This document shows, in pieces, positions 7,980-15,630 of a stretch of DNA of 64,000 nt. A program made the position numbers and the translations under genes. The stretch covers positions 124,001 to 188,000 of the forward strand of contig NZ_JASNWF010000002.1 in the NCBI RefSeq assembly GCF_030283205.1, given 5' to 3'. Each line of letters starts with the position of its first letter. Position 1 is the stretch's first letter. The notes under the pieces were generated by a model that was not told the DNA's origin, searched no databases, and saw nothing but the letters and a program-made list of their open reading frames with translations. Source of the DNA: Actinomadura opuntiae. Lineage in GTDB: Bacteria > Actinomycetota > Actinomycetes > Streptosporangiales > Streptosporangiaceae.

Positions 7980-8807
7980 CTATCCGGCCGTCCAGGTGGA
8001 CAGGAGTTGGAGCGCGGCCTCGGTGGCGCCTTCGACCGGGGTCAGGGTGACCATGCGGCGGCGCGGGTCGCCGGGCACGCCGAAGTTCTCGTAGTGGAAT
8101 GCGAGCACGCCGAGGGCGGGATGGCGCAGGTTCTTCACGCCGAACGTCCGCAGCTGCACGTCGCCCGCCGCCCACAACTCGCGGAACCGTGCGCTGCCGG
8201 CGTGCAACTCGTCGATCAGGCCGGCGAGGGCGTGGTCGCCGGGATGGCGGGCGGACACGAGCCGCAGTTGGGCCGCCGTGGCTGCGGCGACCTCGTCCCA
8301 GGTGACGTAGAAGTCGCGGGCGGCCGGATCGAGGAAGAGGTAGCGGGCCAGGTTGCGTCCGGCCGCGTCTTGCCCGGCCAGGGCTCCGGCGAAGAGGCGC
8401 GCGGCGAGCGGGTTGGCGGCGGGCACGTCGAAGCGGTCGTTGATGATCATGGCCGGGACGCGGTCCATCAGGGCGAGGAGCCGTTGCAGCTCGGGCCGTG
8501 CGCCGTCCTCGTCCGGGCGGGCGGCGGGCCCGGTGCGGCGCGGGTGGGCGAGGGCCTCCAGGTGGGCCCGTTCGACCTCGTCCAGCGACAGCGCCCGCGC
8601 GAGCGCGTCCAGCACCTCGGGGGAGGGACGATGCGACCGGCCCTGCTCCAGGCGCTGGTAGTACTCCACGCTGATCCCGGCGAGCTGGGCCAGCTCCTCG
8701 CGCCGCAGCCCCGGCACGCGCCGCCGCGCGCCGCCGGGCAGCCCGACGCTCTCCGGTGCCAGGCGCGCCCGCCGCGACTTGAGGAAGCTCCCGAGTCCAT
8801 CACCCAT
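7980..8807 (-). CDS. XRE-family regulator with MmyB-type ligand domain
   Basis: A 275-residue regulator: N-terminal helix-turn-helix (about 10-75, including RVPGLRREELAQLAGISVEYYQRLEQG) followed by the MmyB-like sensor domain (from about residue 105), which in relatives resembles a PAS fold that may bind fatty acids. This layout is abundant in actinobacteria. It diverges from the dienelactone hydrolase gene at 8910, with about 100 bp between, so that gene is the likely target. ATG 8807 was chosen because it opens the conserved MGDGLGSFLKSRRARL start. A second protein of this type is at 13866. Confidence 0.85.
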   Translation of the reverse strand: MGDGLGSFLKSRRARLAPESVGLPGGARRRVPGLRREELAQLAGISVEYYQRLEQGRSHRPSPEVLDALARALSLDEVERAHLEALAHPRRTGPAARPDEDGARPELQRLLALMDRVPAMIINDRFDVPAANPLAARLFAGALAGQDAAGRNLARYLFLDPAARDFYVTWDEVAAATAAQLRLVSARHPGDHALAGLIDELHAGSARFRELWAAGDVQLRTFGVKNLRHPALGVLAFHYENFGVPGDPRRRMVTLTPVEGATEAALQLLSTWTAG

Positions 8808-8909
8808 GCCGATCAGTATCGCCGGACGCGGGACGGCGAGGGTGGCCCTGCCGTTACCCGTATGAAGCGGGCCTGGGCCGTCCCGCGGCGTCCGGCCAGG
8901 CTCTCCGGC

Positions 8910-9623
8910 ATGTGCCATTCAACGGACGGCCGCCCGCCCGCCTCGCCCGCCGTCACCGGGGGCGTGGCCGCGCAGGGCCCGCTGGAGATCACCGCCCGCG
9001 ACGGCAACCGCTTCGCGGCCTACCGCGCCGAACCCGAGGTGCCCAACGGGAGCGGCCTGGTGCTGCTGCCCGACGTGCGCGGGCTGCACCCGTTCTATAC
9101 CGAGCTCGCCCAGCGCTTCGCCGAGGCCGGATACGACACCATCGCGATCGACTTCTACGGGCGCACCGCCGGGACGGCGCCGCGCGACGACGGCTTCGAC
9201 GGCATGAAGCACCTGCCCCTTCTCGAATCCGCGCATGTGGACGCCGACGTCGCCGCCGCGGCCGCGCGCCTGTCCGGCCGGGTGTTCACGGTCGGTTTCT
9301 GCCTCGGCGGCGGCCACGCCTGGCGCCAGGCCGCGACCCTGCCGGGCATCGCGGGCGCGATCGGTTTCTACGGCCCGCCGCGCTTCTTCGGCGACGCGGC
9401 GGCCGAGGTCGAGGCGCCGCTGCTCATGCTGCTCGCCGGGGACGACGTCGCGACTCCGCAGGAAGAGTTCGACGCGATGGCCGCCGACCTGGAGCGCGCG
9501 GGCAAGGAGTACGAGATGCACGTCTACGCAGGCGCCCCGCACTCCTTCTTCGACCGCTCCTACGGCGACTGGGCGCAGGCGTGCGAGGACGCATGGCGCC
9601 GCATCCTGGCGTTCACGGCATAG
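8910..9623 (+). CDS. Dienelactone hydrolase family protein
   Basis: A 237-residue alpha/beta hydrolase of the DLH type. Nucleophile Cys131 sits in GFCLGGG, the acid is Asp178 or Asp179 (AGDD) and the base His211 (GAPHSFFD). It resembles carboxymethylenebutenolidase, but actinobacterial relatives with the MCHS... N-terminus have broad or unknown substrates. ATG 8910 opens that typical N-terminus; the longer open frame overlaps the divergent regulator region. Expression is probably set by the XRE regulator at 7980-8807. It ends 9 bases before the convergent ROK gene. Confidence 0.85.
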   Translation: MCHSTDGRPPASPAVTGGVAAQGPLEITARDGNRFAAYRAEPEVPNGSGLVLLPDVRGLHPFYTELAQRFAEAGYDTIAIDFYGRTAGTAPRDDGFDGMKHLPLLESAHVDADVAAAAARLSGRVFTVGFCLGGGHAWRQAATLPGIAGAIGFYGPPRFFGDAAAEVEAPLLMLLAGDDVATPQEEFDAMAADLERAGKEYEMHVYAGAPHSFFDRSYGDWAQACEDAWRRILAFTA

Positions 9624-9632
9624 GCGCCGGCG

Positions 9633-10841
9633 CTACCCGGGGGAGCGGAGGGACGCCCAGGCGGCGAGGCCGTCTTCGGTGAGGACGTGGTCGAGCGCGG
9701 TCACCACCGCCCCGTGCAGTGCCCCGTCGCGGCCGAGCGCGGCGGCGACGACGGGAGGCGGGTCCGGGCGGCGGAAGCGCATGAGGCCGCCGGTCAGGGC
9801 GGCGGCGAACTCCGGCTCGGCCGCGGCCCGCAGCGACTCCGCGAGGCCGCCCAGCGTGACGACGCCGGGGTCCAGGGCATTGATCAGCCCGGCGACGCCG
9901 CGGGCCAGCCCGGTCGCGGTGCGGGCGACGGCGGTCCGGACGGCCGGGTCCGCCGGGGCGCGGGCGAGGGCCCGGTCCGCGTACGTGCGGGGGTCGCGGG
10001 GCGGCGGGTCGCCGAGGTGGCGGGCGATGGCGCGGCCGTCGGTCACCAGGTCCCAGCAGCCGGACGCGCCGCAGGGGCAGCGCAGGCCGGGGTCGCCGAA
10101 GGGGAGGTGGCCGAACTCCCCGCCGGCGCCGGTCGCGCCGTCCACCGGCAGGCCGTCGACGACCAGGGTGCCGCCGACGCCCACCTCCACGGTGACGTGC
10201 AGGACGGTCGCGGCGCCGGCGGCGGCGCCCTGCCGGGCCTCGGCGAGGCCGGCGAGGGTCGCGTCGTTGCCGATCAGCAGCGGGACGCGCGGATCGGCCG
10301 CCGGCGCCGCCAGCGCCGTCAGGTCCACCGCGTCCCAGCCGAGCACGGACGACTGGACGACCCGGCCGCGCTGCACGGTCGCGGCGACCGCCACGGACAC
10401 CGCCCGGACGCGTGCGCCGTGGCGGCGGTGGAGCCGTCCCACCGCCGCGGCGACCGCGTCGATCACATGCCCGGGGTCGCGGCTCCGGTGCGTGCCGGTC
10501 TCGGCGATCTCGGGCCGTCCGTCCAGGGCCGCGACCGCGCACCGCCAGTCCTCGTGCCGGAGGTCCACCGCGATCACGAGCGGCCCGTCCGGATGCGGGA
10601 CGAGCGCGGTCGTCGGACGGCCCCGGCCCGCCGCCGCGGCGGGCGCCTCGGCGAGGAGGGCGAGGTCGCGCAGCCGGGCGGTGATCTCGGTGGCCGAGCC
10701 GGTGCTGAGGCCGAGCCGGCGCGCGACGGCCACCCGGGTCGCGCCCGGGTCGCGGCGCATCTCGTCCAGCACCGCCAGCGCGCCGCGCCAGCGGGCGTCC
10801 CTGGCGCGCGGGGACCCTGATCGGTTCCGGGGGCTTGCCAT
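9633..10841 (-). CDS. ROK-family transcriptional regulator
   Basis: A 402-residue protein with an N-terminal winged helix (about 18-70, RRLGLSTGSATEITARLRDL) and a ROK sugar-kinase-like domain. The ROK zinc motif is intact (CPCGASGC, preceded by GEFGHL), as is the acidic GNDA segment, so it binds a sugar and perhaps phosphorylates it. It diverges from the HAD phosphatase gene at 10896, with an inverted repeat in the 54-bp gap, suggesting it represses that gene in response to a sugar. ATG 10841 fits the conserved start. Confidence 0.85.
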   Translation of the reverse strand: MASPRNRSGSPRARDARWRGALAVLDEMRRDPGATRVAVARRLGLSTGSATEITARLRDLALLAEAPAAAAGRGRPTTALVPHPDGPLVIAVDLRHEDWRCAVAALDGRPEIAETGTHRSRDPGHVIDAVAAAVGRLHRRHGARVRAVSVAVAATVQRGRVVQSSVLGWDAVDLTALAAPAADPRVPLLIGNDATLAGLAEARQGAAAGAATVLHVTVEVGVGGTLVVDGLPVDGATGAGGEFGHLPFGDPGLRCPCGASGCWDLVTDGRAIARHLGDPPPRDPRTYADRALARAPADPAVRTAVARTATGLARGVAGLINALDPGVVTLGGLAESLRAAAEPEFAAALTGGLMRFRRPDPPPVVAAALGRDGALHGAVVTALDHVLTEDGLAAWASLRSPG

Positions 10842-10863
10842 GCGTACCGTCCCCTCCTTTATG

Positions 10864-10876
10864 CTCGTTGGACGAG
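10864..10876. promoter_or_regulatory. Inverted repeat between ROK and HAD genes
   Basis: CTCGT-TGG-ACGAG, flanked on both sides by TTTA, lies in the 54-bp divergent gap. It is well placed as the operator of the ROK regulator. Confidence 0.45.
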
Positions 10877-10895
10877 TTTATTCGAAGGGAACGCG

Positions 10896-11549
10896 GTGCT
10901 GCGACGGCGAACGGACCTTGGAACGATCCAGGCGGTCCTCCTGGACATGGACGGCACGCTCATCGACTCCGACGCCGCCGTCGAGCGCGCCTGGACGACC
11001 TGGGCGCGGGAGTACGGCGTCGACGCCGGCGCGGTGCTCGCCATCGCCCACGGAAACCCGGCGGCGCATACCGTCCGGCACCTGCGGCCCGACCTCGATG
11101 ACGACGCGGTCGAGGCGGCGGCGCAGCGGCAGCACGCCTTCCAGTACGAGGACCTGGCGGACGTCACCGCCGCGACCGGCGCGGAACTCCTGGTCGCCAC
11201 GCTCGACCGGCTCGACCTGCCGTGGGCCGTGGTGACGAGCTCCGACGGGCGGCTGGCCAAGACGCGCCTGCACGCGGCGGGCATCGATCCGCCGCTCCTC
11301 CTCACCCTCGACGACGTGACGGCGGGCAAGCCCGATCCCGAGGGCTACCTGGAGGCGGCGGCCCGCCTGGGCATCGCCCCGTCCGCCTGCCTCGTGGTGG
11401 AGGACTCCGAGCCGGGCCTGGCCGCCGGCCGGGCGGCGGGCATGCCGACCGCGGCGCTGCGGGGCCTGCCCGGCGACGTGTCCCTGCCCGACCTCGGCCG
11501 GCTGGCCCGCCTGCTGGAGGACTCGCGGGCGCGCCCATGCCGCAGCTGA
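10896..11549 (+). CDS. HAD-superfamily hydrolase, beta-phosphoglucomutase-like
   Basis: A 217-residue HAD enzyme. Motif I is DMDGTLIDS with Asp17 and Asp19, motif II is VVTSSDG, and motifs III/IV are GKPDPEGYL and VEDSEPG. The cap domain sits between motifs I and II, as in sugar-phosphate phosphatases and phosphoglucomutases. Start GTG 10896 follows GAAGGGA. Its ROK regulator partner points to a sugar phosphate substrate. The epoxide hydrolase begins 34 bases downstream on the same strand and may be cotranscribed. Confidence 0.82.
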   Translation: MLRRRTDLGTIQAVLLDMDGTLIDSDAAVERAWTTWAREYGVDAGAVLAIAHGNPAAHTVRHLRPDLDDDAVEAAAQRQHAFQYEDLADVTAATGAELLVATLDRLDLPWAVVTSSDGRLAKTRLHAAGIDPPLLLTLDDVTAGKPDPEGYLEAAARLGIAPSACLVVEDSEPGLAAGRAAGMPTAALRGLPGDVSLPDLGRLARLLEDSRARPCRS

Positions 11550-11583
11550 CCCTCACCACCGACGCTCCGACGAGGAGGACGGC

Positions 11584-12744
11584 ATGTCCGAGGAAGTCAC
11601 CCCGTTCCACCTTGACGTCCCCGAGTCCGACCTGGCCGACCTGCGCGAACGCCTGGCCCGGACGCGCTGGCCGGAGGAGGCGACCGTCGACGACTGGTCG
11701 CAGGGCGTCCCGCTGGGCTACCTGCGCGAGCTGTGCCGGTACTGGGCCGAGGAGTACGACTGGCGGGCCACCGAGCGCCGGTTGAACGCCCTGCCCCAGT
11801 TCCGCACGTCCATCGACGGGCTCGGGATCCACTTCGTCCACGTCCGCTCGCCGCACGAGGCGGCGCTGCCGCTCGTCCTGACGCACGGCTGGCCGGGCTC
11901 GGTCGTGGAGTTCCTCAAGGTGATCGGGCCGCTCACCGACCCGACGGCGTACGGCGGCGACGCCCGCGACGCGTTCCACGTCGTCTGCCCTTCGCTGCCC
12001 GGCTACGGGTTCAGCGACAAACCGGCCCGCCGCGGCTGGGGCGTCGAGCGGATCGCCGACGCCTGGATCCGGCTCATGGCCCGCCTGGGCTACGAGCGGT
12101 ACGGGGCGCAGGGCTCCGACTGGGGCACCACCGTGACCGCGCTGATCGGCCAGAAGGATCCGGCGCACCTGGCCGGGATCCATCTCACCCCGCCCCTCGC
12201 GGCTCCGGACCCCGCGACGTTCGACGACCTCACCGGCGCCGAGCGTGCCGCGCTGTCCGCGCTGGAGGAGGGCCAGCGGTGGGAGGACGGTTACTCGCTC
12301 GAACAGTCGACCCGTCCGCAGACCATCGGGTACGGGCTCGTCGACTCCCCGGTGCAGCTGTGCGCGTGGATCATCGAGAAGTTCGGCTCCTGGACCGACT
12401 GCGACGGCCACCCGGAGAACGCGCTCACCCGCGACGAACTCCTCGACAACCTCATGTTGTACTGGCTGCCGGGGACCGGTGCGTCCGCCGCCCGCCTCTA
12501 TTGGGAGAGCTTCAAGCAGGTCCAGAAGCTCTTCACCGCCGAGACGACGGACCTGGTGACCGTCCCGGCCGGATGCTCGGTCTTCCCGAAGGAGAACCCC
12601 CGCCCCTCCCGGCGGTGGGCCGAGAAGCGTTTCACCGACATCCGGTACTGGAACGAGCCCGGCAAGGGCGGCCACTTCGCGGCGTTCGAGCAACCCGACC
12701 TCTTCGTCGACGAGCTCCGCTCCTTCTTCCGCCTCGTCCGCTGA
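11584..12744 (+). CDS. Epoxide hydrolase with EHN N-terminal domain
   Basis: A 386-residue alpha/beta hydrolase related to microsomal epoxide hydrolase. The EHN domain covers about 1-105 (FHLDVPESDLADLRERLARTRWP); the oxyanion motif is HGWPGS (101-106), the nucleophile Asp179 in GSDWG, and the base His in GGHFAAFEQP near the end. It would open epoxides to diols, in detoxification or terpene/fatty-acid metabolism. ATG 11584 follows GAGGAGG. It lies just behind the HAD gene. Confidence 0.88.
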   Translation: MSEEVTPFHLDVPESDLADLRERLARTRWPEEATVDDWSQGVPLGYLRELCRYWAEEYDWRATERRLNALPQFRTSIDGLGIHFVHVRSPHEAALPLVLTHGWPGSVVEFLKVIGPLTDPTAYGGDARDAFHVVCPSLPGYGFSDKPARRGWGVERIADAWIRLMARLGYERYGAQGSDWGTTVTALIGQKDPAHLAGIHLTPPLAAPDPATFDDLTGAERAALSALEEGQRWEDGYSLEQSTRPQTIGYGLVDSPVQLCAWIIEKFGSWTDCDGHPENALTRDELLDNLMLYWLPGTGASAARLYWESFKQVQKLFTAETTDLVTVPAGCSVFPKENPRPSRRWAEKRFTDIRYWNEPGKGGHFAAFEQPDLFVDELRSFFRLVR

Positions 12745-12808
12745 CCGCGGAACACGAGCCGCATAGGCGCGCCTTTGGATCAATGATCACCTGGACTGGT
12801 CGCGGCTG

Positions 12809-13726
12809 CTAGGGGCAGAGGACGATCTTGCCGTGGGTGTGGCCCCGCTCCAGTTCCCGGTAAGCGTCCTGGACCTGGTCAAGCGGGTAGGTGCGGGCGA
12901 TCGGCACTTCCAGTTCTCCGCGCGCGGCGAGGCGGGCCAGTTCGCCGAGGACGACCGCGCAGGCGGCCGCGCCTTCGCCGTAGGTCCGCGCACCGACTTC
13001 CGCCGCGGCCTGCCAGTCGCGGATCGTGTTGATGCGTTCGGGCCGGACGCCCAGCTCTATCGCCAGTCGCACGTAGCCGTTGCCGAAAGTGTCGATGAAT
13101 GCGTCGACGTTCCCGTCGGCTGCCTGCCGGATCCGTTCGGCCGCGCCCTCTCCGTACGCGACCGGGATGACGCCGTGCTCCTTCAGCCAGGCGTGGTTCG
13201 GTTCGCTCGCCAGCCCGATCACGGTGGCGCCGCGCCGCCGGGCCAGCTGCACGGCGAGGGAACCGACGCCGCCCGCCGCACCCGACACCACGACCGTGTC
13301 GCCCGGTGCGGGGTCGACCGCGAACACCATGGCGTACGCGGTCGTGCCGGCCACGTACAGCGACCCGGCCACGTCCCAGGGCAGCCCCTTCGGACGCGCC
13401 ACCAGGTTCACGTCGTCGACCACGACGAACTCCGCGTGGCTCGCCCTTCGGTGGGTGAAGCCGAGCACCTCGTCGCCCACCGCGAAGCCGCGCATCTCCG
13501 CGCCGGCCTCCACGATGACGCCCGCCAGGTCGCTGCCCTGCCCGGACGGGAACGCCGCCGGCCACCGCTCGTGCAGGTCGCCGGAGCGGATGTGGGTCTC
13601 GCCGGGCTGGATCCCGGCCGCGCGCACCTCGACCAGCGCCTGCGCCGGGCCGGGCACCGGGCGCTCGACCTCCTCCACCCGCAGGACGCCGATCCCGCCG
13701 TACCCGTGGAACCGCACTGCCTTCAT
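12809..13726 (-). CDS. Zinc-free MDR oxidoreductase, quinone reductase type
   Basis: A 305-residue medium-chain dehydrogenase/reductase. The Rossmann loop is VSGAAGGVGSLAVQLAR, near residue 150. Structural and catalytic zinc cysteines are absent, placing it with NADPH:quinone oxidoreductases. Start ATG 13726 opens MKAVRFHGYGG, typical of the family. It diverges from the XRE regulator at 13866, which is the probable controller. A paralogue with the same regulatory layout but a TetR partner is at 38670. Confidence 0.85.
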   Translation of the reverse strand: MKAVRFHGYGGIGVLRVEEVERPVPGPAQALVEVRAAGIQPGETHIRSGDLHERWPAAFPSGQGSDLAGVIVEAGAEMRGFAVGDEVLGFTHRRASHAEFVVVDDVNLVARPKGLPWDVAGSLYVAGTTAYAMVFAVDPAPGDTVVVSGAAGGVGSLAVQLARRRGATVIGLASEPNHAWLKEHGVIPVAYGEGAAERIRQAADGNVDAFIDTFGNGYVRLAIELGVRPERINTIRDWQAAAEVGARTYGEGAAACAVVLGELARLAARGELEVPIARTYPLDQVQDAYRELERGHTHGKIVLCP

Positions 13727-13865
13727 CGCGTGATCACCGTTCTTCCTCGTCGGGATGGCCGTGCCTCGACGATGCCCTCTCCGGCCGCGGCTCGGGAGCG
13801 GAGCGGTTTCCCTAGGATCGGCGGTCCGGGGATGGGATCCGGCGAAGGGTGATACCACTAGCGAT

Positions 13866-14741
13866 ATGGGGATGCACCGCGATGACCTGGCCGATTTCCT
13901 GCGCCGGTCCAGGGAGCGGCTGGCTCCGCGGGACGTCGGGCTCGTCGCGGGGCCGCGGCGGCGGACGCCGGGGCTGCGCCGCGAGGAGGTCGCGGCGCTC
14001 GCCGGGATGTCGGCCGACTACTACATGCGGCTCGAACAGGCCAGGAGCCCGCAGCCCTCGGTCCAGATGCTGTCCGCGCTGACGCGCGCGCTGCGGCTGA
14101 CCATCGACGAGCGCGACCACCTGTACCTGCTCGCCGGGCACCACCCGCCGGAGGGGGTGCGGGCCGGGGAGTACCTGCGGCCGAGCCTGCTGTACCTCCT
14201 CGACCAGCTGGACAGCGTTCCGGTGCAGGTCGTGGGCGACCTCGGCGACCTGCTGGCGCAGAACGACATGGCGCTCGCGCTGTTCGGGTGCGTGTGCACG
14301 GTCGCCCCGGAGGACCGCAACATCGTGGTGCGCTGGTTCACCGATCCGGACGTGCGGAGCCATTTTCCGGCCGAGGAGCACGAGGAGCAGGCCCGTCAGA
14401 TGGTCGCCGACCTGCGCGCCGCGGTGGCCCGGCGCGGCGGCGACGAGGCGTCCCGCTCCCTGGTCGCGCGGCTGCGCGCGGCCAGCGCCGAGTTCGCGGC
14501 GCTCTGGGACCGGCACGAGGTCGCGGTGCGCAGGTCGCATCCGTACCGGATCGTCCATCCCGAGCTGGGCCGGATCGAGTTCGACTGCGAGGTGCTGGCG
14601 ACGCCCGCGGCGGACCAGCGGTTGCGCGTCTTCACCCCGCCGCCCGGCGGTACCGGGACACTGGACATGCTGCGCGAGCTGGGCCCGCAGCACCGGCACG
14701 GATCCGCCGCGGCGGGCGCGTCCGCGAACGGGGGCCAGTGA
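13866..14741 (+). CDS. XRE-family regulator with MmyB-type ligand domain
   Basis: A 291-residue regulator with the N-terminal helix-turn-helix (RTPGLRREEVAALAGMSADYYMRLEQAR, about 35-65) and an MmyB-like sensor domain. It is the same architecture as the protein at 7980-8807. It diverges from the quinone reductase gene with 139 bp between and probably controls it. Start ATG 13866 (MGMHRDDL) or 13872; no Shine-Dalgarno sequence is obvious, so a leaderless message is possible. Confidence 0.83.
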   Translation: MGMHRDDLADFLRRSRERLAPRDVGLVAGPRRRTPGLRREEVAALAGMSADYYMRLEQARSPQPSVQMLSALTRALRLTIDERDHLYLLAGHHPPEGVRAGEYLRPSLLYLLDQLDSVPVQVVGDLGDLLAQNDMALALFGCVCTVAPEDRNIVVRWFTDPDVRSHFPAEEHEEQARQMVADLRAAVARRGGDEASRSLVARLRAASAEFAALWDRHEVAVRRSHPYRIVHPELGRIEFDCEVLATPAADQRLRVFTPPPGGTGTLDMLRELGPQHRHGSAAAGASANGGQ

Positions 14742-14746
14742 GGCGT

Positions 14747-14771
14747 CCCCGTCGGTCGCGTGCCGGCGGGG
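14747..14771. terminator. Hairpin between convergent XRE and lipoprotein genes
   Basis: CCCCGTCGG and CCGGCGGGG pair at 8 of 9 positions around a 7-base loop. It lies between two convergent stops (14741 and 14786), so it can end transcription from both sides. Confidence 0.5.
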
Positions 14772-14785
14772 CCACCGCAGCGAGG

Positions 14786-15373
14786 TCAGGAACCGCCCTT
14801 CTCGACCTTCTTGCCGGCCGAGGACACCACGTACCACTCGGCGCCGAACTGGTTCAGCCCTTCCCCCTTGGCGCTGCCCTTCGCGGCGCCGTCGGGGGCG
14901 TAGTAGTACAGCGGGTGCCCGCCGTAGGTGACCTGCGTCTTCCCGTCGCTGCGGCTCGTGGTGCCGAGCATCGCCGCCTTCGCCTGCGACCCGGCATGCG
15001 GCTTGCCCGTGGTGGTGACCGGCGGCCACACCGCCGCGCAGGCTCCGGAGCAGGACGACTTGCCGCCCGTGTCCTTCTCGAACAGGTACAGCGTGCGGCC
15101 CTGGCCGTCGACCAGGACCTGGCCCAGGTTCGCGACCTTCGCCGTCGCGATCGTCCCGCCCGCGCCGGACGTGTTCGGTGCGGACGAGGCGGCCATCGGC
15201 ACGGCGGGACGGTGCGGCGCGGCGGCGCCCGGCCCGGATGAGCCGCCCGACCCGCCGCACGCGGCGGCCGCGGCCGCCAGCGCCGCCAGCGGGACCGCCG
15301 CCCGCAGCCCGCGGCTCCGCCACCGCGCCGGACCGGACGAGTGCAGGGTGTTCCACCGGTTCGTCGAGGACAT
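14786..15373 (-). CDS. Secreted-repeat lipoprotein (COG4315 type)
   Basis: A 195-residue predicted lipoprotein. A basic lead and hydrophobic stretch end at a lipobox with Cys39 (LAAAAAAC). A Gly/Ser/Pro linker follows, then two copies of the short repeat seen in COG4315 proteins: LVDGQGRTLYLFEKDTGGKS...CSGACAAVWPP and later YGGHPLYYYAPD. Such proteins sit on the outer face of the membrane; their role is not established. ATG 15373 was chosen over upstream starts because the signal sequence begins there and GGAAGG precedes it. Confidence 0.8.
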   Translation of the reverse strand: MSSTNRWNTLHSSGPARWRSRGLRAAVPLAALAAAAAACGGSGGSSGPGAAAPHRPAVPMAASSAPNTSGAGGTIATAKVANLGQVLVDGQGRTLYLFEKDTGGKSSCSGACAAVWPPVTTTGKPHAGSQAKAAMLGTTSRSDGKTQVTYGGHPLYYYAPDGAAKGSAKGEGLNQFGAEWYVVSSAGKKVEKGGS

Positions 15374-15630
15374 CGCGAACGTCCTTCCCCTAGGGAGTTC
15401 GGTAACGGTTGTCCGATGCCTTCCTTCCGGGCCGCCCGTACCCCGCGAGCCGCCGGGCGAACGGACTTTCCCGGACCCTGACCAGCCCTTTCTCGCCCGC
15501 CGGGGAACCGCCCGGCGGGCGGTGCTCTCCGTTGAGAACGAAAGACTCACCGGACCGGGGATGTAACTCTTCCAGGCCCGCTCGCTACTCTCTGTGCCCG
15601 GCCCAGGTCCGTCGAGTCTGGAAGGCCTTC
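15374..15630. other. Divergent intergenic region, lipoprotein / S9 peptidase
   Basis: This 257-bp gap must hold the promoters of the lipoprotein (leftward) and the S9 peptidase (rightward). A CCGAAC hexamer lies about 16 bp upstream of the lipoprotein start on its strand, but I find no matching CCATCC-type -35, so it is not called a SigK site. No gene is supported. Confidence 0.4.

Noticed and set aside
8778..8800. ACTTGA sequence as a fourth TetR operator
   Set aside because: The matching TCAAGT arm is absent at the required distance, and it lies inside the XRE coding region.
13812..15356. Long minus-strand frame over the XRE regulator
   Set aside because: Shadow of the plus-strand regulator, lacking any recognisable domain.
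15374..15400. CCGAAC before the COG4315 lipoprotein as a fourth SigK promoter
   Set aside because: No CCATCC-like hexamer lies 15 bases upstream of it.
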